Positions 55,490 to 64,000 of a stretch of 64,000 bases of DNA are shown here, one piece after another. Below the pieces are notes generated by a model. The model saw only the letters and a program-made list of their open reading frames with translations, was not told where the DNA came from and did no database searches. The translations under genes and the position numbers were made by a program. Where the stretch lies: the NCBI GenBank assembly GCA_009760855.2, contig WPIO01000006.1, positions 6,291,001 through 6,355,000 of the forward strand, given 5' to 3'. Source of the stretch: Cristatella mucedo. Lineage: Eukaryota; Bryozoa; Phylactolaemata; Cristatellidae. How positions within the stretch are numbered: position 1 is the first letter of the stretch; every line of letters starts with the position of its first letter.

Positions 55490-56085
55490 CACTTCCTTCT
55501 TCATCCGATTTACTCTTTTCCAGCTCTCCTTTATCCCTTCTCAGCAGGAAAATTCTATTTCGTTCAACCTTCCGGCGTGCTTTATACAGGCATTGAAACA
55601 AAAGTGTGTACTTACCGTTTGAGAAAGGGCTACTTTTAATTCCAGCAAAGGCAAATATTTTTTGCATGCCTAACATCTTAAATGTATAAGATCGACTACA
55701 AGCAGCACAGCGCGGGCCTTGAGCCCCTGAGCGTCTGTCTTTCTGGTCTTTCTGTCCTCACCAAATGACCATATGCTTGCGACTTTTGATTTTTGAAGCT
55801 GATTACTTACTTCCCACTCTATCTAAAGATGCGGTTGACCCGCAGGATTTCGACGCAGTCGAATTCAGAGTTGTGAGACTGCCGATGCATTTCAAAACAT
55901 TGTCCCGGACGATGAGTTTGTCACTGCGTACATACCCAAGTCCACGGGGAATAATGAAGCGAGGCTAATGCACCAGGAAACGGTTGTCTGGAAGAGGAGA
56001 GTGTCGTACTGCGAAGCGTGCATGCCAACCATTTACGATCGCTCACTGTTTACCGCTGGATCAGCAGCGGCCGCAAAGATCTGAT
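55490..56085. other. No gene recognised
   Basis: Unique-looking sequence between the (CT)n array and a LINE copy. No motif seen. Confidence 0.5.
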
Positions 56086-56089
56086 ATGA

Positions 56090-57340
56090 AGAGCAACAAC
56101 AACAATATTTATTATATTTATGTAGCAACCCACGCAAATTGGATCTCTTTCAAAAAAACACTTTACATACGCTGCAAAGGGAGCATGCCAATTGGTAAGT
56201 GATAATATGCACAGCGTCATCAAAGGCACGAGCACATAAAACTCAATTAACACTAACCTAAAAGATGTAGTAAGGAACGAGTGCACTTCTGGCTTTTTAA
56301 ATGTAATATCAATTCAGGGGATGTCATGACGTCAGCTGTGAGTAAGTCACTGGCTTTGAGAGTTTACCTCCTAACTAGTCCGGATAGGTGGACCTGTGAA
56401 AGAGAATAAAGGGACTTGAAAGTGATGAGTGACGGAACCTTGAAGTCGGTACGCTGCTGCTTGATTTGGTGACAGTTAAGGTCGGCAAGAAGCGGTGTGA
56501 TGAGGCAACTGCGTCTCACAGCACAGGCACGCCAAGCTGCGTAGTTTTGCACCAACTATTAGCGCCTGACTCCTCGCGCCGGTAGACCAGCAAGCGCAGT
56601 GAGGTGGAGAAGTTGAGATGGGATACCACACGTACACGGACCAACTTGGATGTGATATCTCGGTCTAAGCAAACAAGAATTTCCATCGCGCCTTACTAAC
56701 CTATAAGTATAACCTATAAAGGCATACTTGTCCTTGGAGCTGATACGGTCGTCTAATGAAATGTCATTTAGGACCAGGACTGACACCCAGATTGCAGATT
56801 GCAGATTGCAGATGCTTGAGAAGGTTTTGACTGACCGAGCACATTTTCATGGTGAGATTTTCCCGTTTCTAACCAGCAATAGGTTTTCCTAAAACTATTA
56901 GCGTTTTTTATAATCATTCAAATTGAGAAACGTTGCTGACTTGCAAGTGAAAATATCAGCACGCATGCACAGCAAGAGAGCTGAGAGAGAGAGAGAGAGA
57001 GAGTGAGAGAGAGAGAGAGAGAGCTCTTTTAGAGTGTGCTTCTAGGTAGAGACCGGTCGAAGGAGAGGTAAAAATGCGTGTTACCTGCGTGAGAATAAAA
57101 GTAAAGCAGTACTTGGCGATTACATTGACAAAATGGAGAGTATCAATTGTGAAAAGAAGTGGATCGAGTACAGAAATACGATTGCAGCAGTGCTACCTCT
57201 GTGGACTGATTGGATCTTAAACTTTACTAGAGCTTACTTGCTTGAATTGAAGTATCGATAAAAGAGTTTAGAGCTGGTCAGCCACTGGTCGTTCCAGTGT
57301 CTTTAATATGAATTGCCCTAGGAACACTGGATGAAGTTAC
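56090..57340 (-). mobile_element. L2/CR1-like LINE, long decayed copy
   Basis: An inverted, diverged tail is followed by antisense 3' UTR (GGGGATGTCATGACGTCAGC) and C-terminal ORF2 (minus-strand IKQQRTDFKVPSLITFKSLY). Upstream RT-proximal sequence continues to about 57.34 kb, broken by a (GA)n run at 56982-57023. Confidence 0.75.
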
Positions 57341-57459
57341 CAACAGACTAACAGACTTCAGCTCACACAAAATAAAAGAAAGTGGGAAGCATGGCTGAGT
57401 CAAAAGAGCAATTCACCAACAAGGGCAGTTGAGGAATTAAGTAGCATAGAAGTAGCAGC

Positions 57460-57860
57460 TGAGAACTACTGGAAAAATGTGCCACACTTGGCAGCAGGAG
57501 AGTAAATTGCATTGCATAACAAGGTAAGTTCCACAGACTAGGACCTGCAGAGCAAAGGCTCCTGTTACGAGCCGTCTTTAGGAAAAGGAACGGAAAGGTT
57601 AATTAAATTTCCTCTGACGACCTGGCGGCATGAGGAGGCCGAAACTCGCGAAGCAGTTCATTAAAGTGGGAAGGAGCCAGTCCACGGCGTGTCTTGATGG
57701 TCGGTGTAAAAACCTTGCCCAGCATCCCGTAGATCGACCGGGAGCCATCAAAGGTACATCGGCAAAGGAGGCGCGCGGGGCTGAACTTTCGGGTATTTTC
57801 TGAGTAACCTTGCAGCCATATTCATCACCAGCGGCAGAGACCTGATAAGTTTTTCCCTCG
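57460..57860 (-). mobile_element. Second LINE family, 3' fragment
   Basis: It shares GCAGAGCAAAG, GGCATGAGGAGGCCGAAACT and nearby words with the 44.6-44.8 kb segment, in the same order and orientation. Confidence 0.6.
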
Positions 57861-58499
57861 CCCAGCTAAGAATAAATGTCAAAGACCAGCGTAGGCCAAA
57901 CCAGGTTGCTAGTAATATTTTTAGCCAGCCTTTGTGTTAGCCAGTCCCATATACTAGACTATACTGGATCATCGAACCTCGTGTCTAACCAGCATCCGCG
58001 GGAGCCGCGGATGCAACTCTCCGAAGCTGCACCTCTGCATGAGACGAAATCAATCATTTGAGGTCAGATCTTCCGCACATCACGAGGTGCTCTTGAGTGT
58101 GGCCCGCCGAGCTACAGAAAGCAGGATGAAGACGACAGCATTTTAGTTTGAGCCAATTCTTAGGAGCATGCGATATTACCGACGACTGTGATTAAGATAT
58201 GAGTATTAAAGTATTCATGACTTCCACCTCGACACGCAAATTTACTCCTACGTCTCGAGAAGTAGCTGGAAACTAACTCGCTATAATCCAAGGGCATGAA
58301 AGTTAAGGACTGTCACCAATCTGAAGCCGATGAGCGCGGATTCGTGGCGCATAGACGTCACAGTCTGTATGGAATGCATACTATGCACGCCATCGCTGAG
58401 GAAAGGTTGTCGCGCATGAAAGATTGAGAATTCAAACGTACACTGTGCTCTTAGAGTGAACTAAATGGGCTGGAGGTAAGCTTCACGGACGAGATAAGA

Positions 58500-58590
58500 A
58501 GGTTACAGCAAATGTAAAGCGCTTAGAGAGAGATTAAGTTCTCTGAGGGCGCTTTATCAAGTGAATTGTTATTATTATTATTATTATTAG
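58500..58590 (+). mobile_element. L2/CR1-like LINE tail, very well preserved
   Basis: CAGCAAATGTAAAGCGCTTA, GAGAGAGATTAAGTTCTCTG, AGGGCGCTTTATCAAGTGAA, then (TTA)n. Probably one of the younger fragments here. Confidence 0.85.
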
Positions 58591-58594
58591 CGAC

Positions 58595-59555
58595 AAGGAA
58601 AGGAGCCCAGTATTGCTAGAAATGCTTTGGAGCTGCGCTGCACTGGTTTACGAGCCTAGCACTAGAGATTTCTGCCCTTGGCCTCTCTCTTCTCAGTCTG
58701 AGCCTCTGGTGCCTGCGATTCTTTCTGCTACTGCAGCAGTGTTCGCAAGTTTGGCAGGGTGACGATGCTAACTTTTGATGGCGCTTCAAAAGAAACTGCG
58801 TGAGCCAAGGGGGGAATTCGGTTAAGCCTCTAGTCGCCAGGAAAATCCCGAGCTATTTAGATTCAGACCGACCGTAGAGCCATGGGATCAAAAGTACCTG
58901 TTGACAGCCGCTTGGATTCCGGATAGTCGGTTCTAAAGCAAGTGCTACGAAGATACATTCGCATTCGCCCGACTCACGCTACTGGACTAGCAGATCAGGG
59001 ATTCCATGCTTGACTACTTCCGATTAACTCTGTAGCTCGCTCAGTCGGAGCATCGATTTGAGTCGAACTTCCCAGAACTCCCAGAATTCCCGAGAATGCT
59101 CGAGCAAGATCTTCTGCACTGTTTATATATCTTTGGATTTACTTTCACTGGAAGTAGAGTTTATGGTCAATTATAAGAGGTGGCTGTGGCTGGGAAAAAG
59201 TTCCTATGATGGCTCGAAATAGAGATGCCGTGGCAACGCGCACCGTATGGGATGTCGTGGCCGATTGCAGCCGACACATTAATCGATGAACTCAGCAATC
59301 TCCTTCAAATCTGTTGGGTGTATATTACGGTCACCATAGACTCATTCGTTGCACGACATTATGGACTGTACTCATGCGCCAACTGTTACGCATGGTAGCC
59401 GAGAGACTTTCTTTGGTCAATGACTCCAATAAGAAGTTTATTTGATTTAGATCTCGTAGGGATGCATGTTGGATGGTGTGGCCGTCCCTCAAGTTTTACT
59501 GTTCTACCTAGCATATGTACTTTAATATTGTAGCGACAGCTTAAGCTCATGTAAG
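58595..59555. other. No gene recognised
   Basis: No repeat signature or convincing reading frame noticed. Confidence 0.5.
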
Positions 59556-59559
59556 CGCT

Positions 59560-60035
59560 TAATAATGATGATAATATTAGTAATAATAATGTGCAAGGCG
59601 CCCTCGTAGAACATAATCTTTTTTCTGTGCAGCACATGCAACATGAGAGTTGAGAGATTTTGAGGTGTTTGAAGGCTGAGTGGTACCATACTGGATGCCA
59701 TTAGCATAAAGATGGAGCCCTATCTTATGGTTAGCGATTCCATCAGCATTTGGGAGTATAAATTGTGAAAGAAATTATCCTACAACTAATCCCTTGCGTA
59801 TCAATACTTCAAAAGCGAACCGGATTATCGTTGGCCCTTGATCTGTACGCTCTGAAATATCTTGTGCTGATGTACACCTAAGCTTTTGCCGAGCATGCCG
59901 GTGATACCCAGGAGAGGTGCGAGTTGCTCGAGAAAGATTTGGTGATCATTAGTGTCAAACGCTGTCGAGATATCTAGCTCAATTATCGATGAATCTGTAC
60001 TCGACACAAAGTTCCTGAGATAATGATTGATTAGA
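59560..60035 (-). mobile_element. LINE fragment with an RT catalytic-region remnant
   Basis: The inverted tail (AATGTGCAAGGCGCCCTCG) is followed, after loss of middle sequence, by a minus-strand frame reading LDISTAFDTNDHQIFLEQL and LGITGMLGKSLG. This is the first catalytic Asp block of L2/CR1-type reverse transcriptase. Confidence 0.82.
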
Positions 60036-60059
60036 GAATCGCACTAGAGCTGAAACTGT

Positions 60060-60220
60060 ATCTTAGCCAGGGGTAAGTGGCTCGCATTTCACTACCTGGC
60101 CTTGGGTTCAAATTATGCAGCGGGCAGTCCTTTATTGCCCACTGCAAGTGTTGGTGTAAGCTGGTAAGGCTCTTGTGCCTAAACATCAATGAAACGATTA
60201 AATCAGCCAGCCTTTAATCT
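60060..60220 (+). mobile_element. SINE-B copy
   Basis: TTAGCCAGGGGTAAGTGGCTC (A box), CCTTGGGTTCAAATTATGC (B box), CAGTCCTTTATTGCCCACTG, GGTAAGGCTCTTGTGCC and GATTAAATCAGCC. Confidence 0.8.
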
Positions 60221-60987
60221 ACTTCTACTGTGTGAGATTATTTTGTACAGGTACTTACTTACTGGGTTTGATCTGTGTGCATATTATTTTACCCCATATG
60301 CCACTACTTCTTCAACTGTTCTAGTTACAAAATAGCCACAGTAATATAATACTGGGCTGGAGTTACTTGTTTCTCATTTCAGGCCAAGTTTCCTGCTGGA
60401 TAGTAAGGAGCAGAATTATCGGCTGTAAATGCCAGTTACTGCTTAGTTTTCTGGTTGTGCCCACTATTTTGCTCATGCAAAGTCAGTCTGGATCCTATTC
60501 GTCCGTAAATTGGTGCACACTTGGCACATAGGTGTTCCTTTAACTTCCTTTTCAAAGAAAATCTTGATTAAATCGTGTATTGTAACCACTTACTAACATT
60601 GGTTCTCCTTTGTCTTGAATTGGATTCAGGGAAGCGTACGGTTGGAACTTTCTTTATCCAAGTGTGAATGCCATCAAGGTAACTTGCTAGAGATTGTTGC
60701 TTCTTTAGTGGGCTTTGTTCGAATTTTTGCCGAGGTTTCGTCAATGGCTGAGAAGTAATCAGTGGCTGTCGATTTATGGGCATTGGATAAAAATATTGTT
60801 AGCCCAGCACACAGCTCAGAATAGCTTTCTCAGTAATATGACCGATCCATCCATCTTAAGATAACAAGTGGCAGTGAGTTCATGCTCTGGCTAATTTGTG
60901 GCCTGGTGGCTACCGCAGGAGGCGAGACCCGTGACTACCTACAGAGAAGTAAGATCCGGCCCCTACATAATGGTAGACATGTCATGT

Positions 60988-61425
60988 TTAATAAAAAAAA
61001 TCTATATTTTTATAACGCCCTCGGTGAACTTAATCACTTTCTAGGCACTTTACATATGCCTCAAAGAAAGCTTGATCAAATGACTAGTGGCAACGTGCAC
61101 AATGTCGACAAGCATAACACCGTTACAGGCGACATGCACCGTGTCAATAACTAAAACATGGTTAGTGTTAGCATGCACAGTGTCTGCACGCATAAGCACA
61201 CAAAATATGTACAACAAAGACCCAATAAGTTTTGTGATAAACAGGTGCGTTTTAGCTTCATTTTTTAAATGACCTCAAGTCAGTGGATGTCGTGACGTCA
61301 GTCGGGAGAGTGAGTGCGAGGCTTTGTGAGCATACGAGCTGAAGGCACGGTCTCCATAATATTTGAGGCTTGCACAAGGTATAGCTATACGATGTGAGTC
61401 CAGAAAGGCGAGTGGAATAGTATCA
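60988..61425 (-). mobile_element. L2/CR1-like LINE, 3' fragment
   Basis: TTTATAACGCCCTCGGTGAA, CTTAATCACTTTCTAGGCAC, antisense 3' UTR with GTGACGTCAGTCGG, then decayed antisense ORF2 (CACGGTCTCCATAATATTTG). Confidence 0.8.
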
Positions 61426-62299
61426 CCCGCTTTTCTGACTCAGTTCTTTTGGAAAGCATACACGATTGCGTTACGTCGGTGCTACAACGTTGGGGTGAAT
61501 TCACGAAGGTCATTCAAAAGATGCATCCCCGTCGGCGGCTGCAATGGGAATACTATGGTTCCAGTTGTAAGTGCTTCACCATTACGTCAGTTTGCAGGCT
61601 AGTAAGACTAGTTGGTGTTTCTACTGTGCATCCGCCACATTTTTCTGCCCCTCCTATCATGCCGAGCGAATTCTGACTTTCCCCAACCTTTAAGCCCTGG
61701 TATGCCGTAGTATCTCAAATAACTCGCAGCATGTGAAATAGGCACAGACCGTTTGACCGGGATTTACAGTGCAACATGAATGCAACTAGCAGAGTGCTTG
61801 GACGAGCGCGATTTTAAAATAGCGTAGAAACCAGTTCAAACTGGCTGGCATAACAACCTGCTCTGGGAGGTAATTCTAGGCTATTAGAAGCGTAGCAGTC
61901 ATGCACGAATTATGGCAATAAAGACAAATATGGACCACGCTCTTCCGTTTAGCCGGATAAGGCTAGCTTAAAATGCGTCGGTTGCAGTTCTATGACGGCT
62001 CGTGAGATGTCGTGAGATGTCGTGTTGATGGCTTCGCTTTTGGTCTTGCCTCCTAAATGAGAAATCTTGCGAGTCCCATGCTCTCTGCCCGTACCTCGTT
62101 TGCAGTCGGCCATTCTCGGACCAAACTGCGAAAAGGAATCGGCAAACGGAATCGCGTCCATCAAGTTGAAATCTTGCACGATCCATAACGGAACGGCCGC
62201 CGCAGGCTGGGCTAGCCGCGAGCGCACACGGAAGGATGCGAGCGTGCCGAGCTAGCGGCGTCAAAGCTAGAGTAAACACTAGCGATAGCTTTGTACTAC

Positions 62300-63550
62300 G
62301 TCATGAGAAAGCCGTACCGCTGCGAGACCGCATCGTTTCGCAGCTGTTAATGCACTTTAAAAGAGACGATTGTCGACGGGTTGAAGGTCGCCGCCGACGC
62401 CGCAGCGTCGGCGGCGGCAAGGGAATCGCCGAGGCCGGCGGCGCTCCACGAAGCGGCCGCCGCCGCCGACGAGGAGCTGCTGCAGCGTCTCGCGCATGGG
62501 CTGCAGCAGCGCGAGTCCCGCATCGATCGGACCGACGCCTTTCTCCGACAACACGTCTGCCAACGCGTCCGATTCGCCAGTCGGAAAGTGCACGGTTAAT
62601 TAAAAAGTAAAGGCTAGCTAATTAAGCAGCCTCTTTGTATAGAGGCTGCACGTAGCAGAGGCTGCATGTAGCAGAGGCTGCACGTAGCAGAGGCTGCACG
62701 TAGCAGAGGCTTCACGTAGAGGCTGCACGTAGCCAAGTTCGCAATCGAGGAGCGAGTGCCCTGCTGCGGGACTCGCGAACCCGAGACCCGGGTCGCCAAG
62801 TGGGCGCGCACCGTCCCAGTTCCGGACGATCCGACTTGCCGCCGAGGCTTCTGCGAAAATCTCGCGCGCGAATCTCAAACCTCTCGGCGCCGCCGCTTGC
62901 GCGACATTGCTGCATCGAGGCCGCATTTATCGAGGCTCGTCGTTGCTTTATCGACCGTGCTGTATCGAGGCCTTTGCTTCGCTTTGTCCGACGCGCAAGC
63001 GACGACGCTGCGCCTGAGGTTCAGGCGCAGCCGCGCGGTCCCTGGAAATAAAGCCACCCGGCACACTTCCCTTCTCCCCTTCCTTCGGTGGCTGTCGGGC
63101 TTCATCACCTGGCGATCGGCTCGTAACGATCGGCTCGTTCAACGGCCTCGATTGTATATAGTGAAGTTTTATAAAACTCCGAGTCTGAAGCGGAAATTTT
63201 CTTTTATTTCATATAGCGTCGGTAGAGCCTTCGTGAATACCGCCAGCGGAAGCAGAAGCGGACGGATGGCCAGCTGCAGGACTCAAACTCACGTCCAGGA
63301 TCGCGACATGCGAACACCTAATCCGGGCGCCACGACCCGGTTGGAGAAAATGTCAGCCTACTGTGCGCGTCCGCTCGTCGTCAGCGCGCGCGCGCGCGCG
63401 CAGACACGATCGACATCTGAGTACTTAAGATTGCCGCCAGCATTGCCGGTTGCCACCCTTCTCGTCGTCTCGCCGCTGCTTCCAGAGCTTGTGACGATCG
63501 TCGATGAAGTCGAAATAAATGCAACACTTCCTAGTGCCCTAAGAGGACTA
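62300..63550. promoter_or_regulatory. CpG-rich block
   Basis: GC- and CpG-rich stretch with frames open on both strands. A plus-strand frame (about 62351-62599) ends in a helical stretch, DEELLQRLAHGLQQRESRID, which could be a real exon, but it has neither an ATG nor a good acceptor. The minus strand is open here too. The long frame at 62756-63610 starts at GTG and shows no domain. Confidence 0.4.
62641..62733 (+). repeat. 16-bp minisatellite, about six units
   Basis: Unit AGAGGCTGCACGTAGC. Units at 62641, 62657, 62673, 62689, 62705 (13 bases, shortened) and 62718. Confidence 0.92.
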
Positions 63551-64000
63551 AAGGAAATTCTAGCAAGTTCTCTCTACGCACGCTGGATAGAGAGCGTGTC
63601 AATTCGTTAGCGACATGACGCGCGAACTTTCAACGAGCGAAACGCACGCAGCGGAGCCTTACGACCCGATGCAGAGCTCACGATACCGCGCGATGGCGCA
63701 TCGAGCTGGATGGAGGCACCCGCTCGGACGCACTCGCTGCGACGCTCTGAGTCTGGCCGGATGCTTTGTCGGACAGTCGCAGTTGCCTATTAGGATTTCG
63801 ACCCGCTTCCGAAGGATGCTTAGCGTATTTCCGTTGAACTTGCCGTAACTATTGCGAGCTCGAATTAGAACCCTAAGGCCTCATCACGTAGTGACGCGCT
63901 AAGAACAGGGATTTATCTCATGCTTAGAACGTATGCCTTGCAGGTGCTAATGCTGCAGTAAAGAAAAATGTCGGTCTCCGTGCAATTTTGTCGCAATAAC

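Noticed and set aside
62756-63610. 284-codon open frame on the plus strand
   Set aside because: It starts at GTG, lies in GC-rich DNA and has no recognisable domain; composition changes along it. Probably a chance open frame.

Overview
This is nuclear DNA from an animal, probably an invertebrate. Genes are split by GT-AG introns with matching phases. GC-rich exons and CpG-island-like blocks sit in AT-richer sequence. Intergenic and intronic DNA is full of 5'-truncated L2/CR1-like LINEs, tRNA-derived SINEs and long microsatellites. I cannot name the species. A readable MEI4 gene, which flies and Caenorhabditis lack, argues against those groups.

Layout. 1-2.3 kb is a CpG-rich block with possible 5' exons. 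8.13-14.86 kb (+) is a two-exon gene for a predicted secreted leucine-rich-repeat protein of about 630 residues, with a poly(A) signal near 15.45 kb. 19.66-37.22 kb (-) is the best discovery: four coding exons whose phases agree at every junction and whose product resembles MEI4, a factor needed for meiotic DNA double-strand break formation. Its first, short N-terminal exon was not found. From 37.2 to 64 kb I find no confident protein gene. This part holds LINE and SINE copies, two more CpG-rich blocks (53.1-54.0 and 62.3-63.5 kb), a TATC/TGTC satellite at 51.3-52.0 kb and a (CT)n array at 55.2 kb.

Repeats. Two tRNA-derived SINE families recur. SINE-A ends in the same 3' tail as the local L2/CR1-like LINE (a core like AGAGATTAAGTTCTCT, then a short A/T-rich tail), the expected pattern when a SINE uses a LINE's reverse transcriptase. 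SINE-B has a different tail (GCGATAGYCGTAAAGGCTC, then CTGTTAAA). Several hairpins, a 182-bp (TA)n palindrome and about ten long C or G runs are listed as findings.

Limits. Everything comes from reading the sequence. Repeat borders are approximate (often +/-20-50 bp), and family names are by resemblance. No database search or folding program was run.
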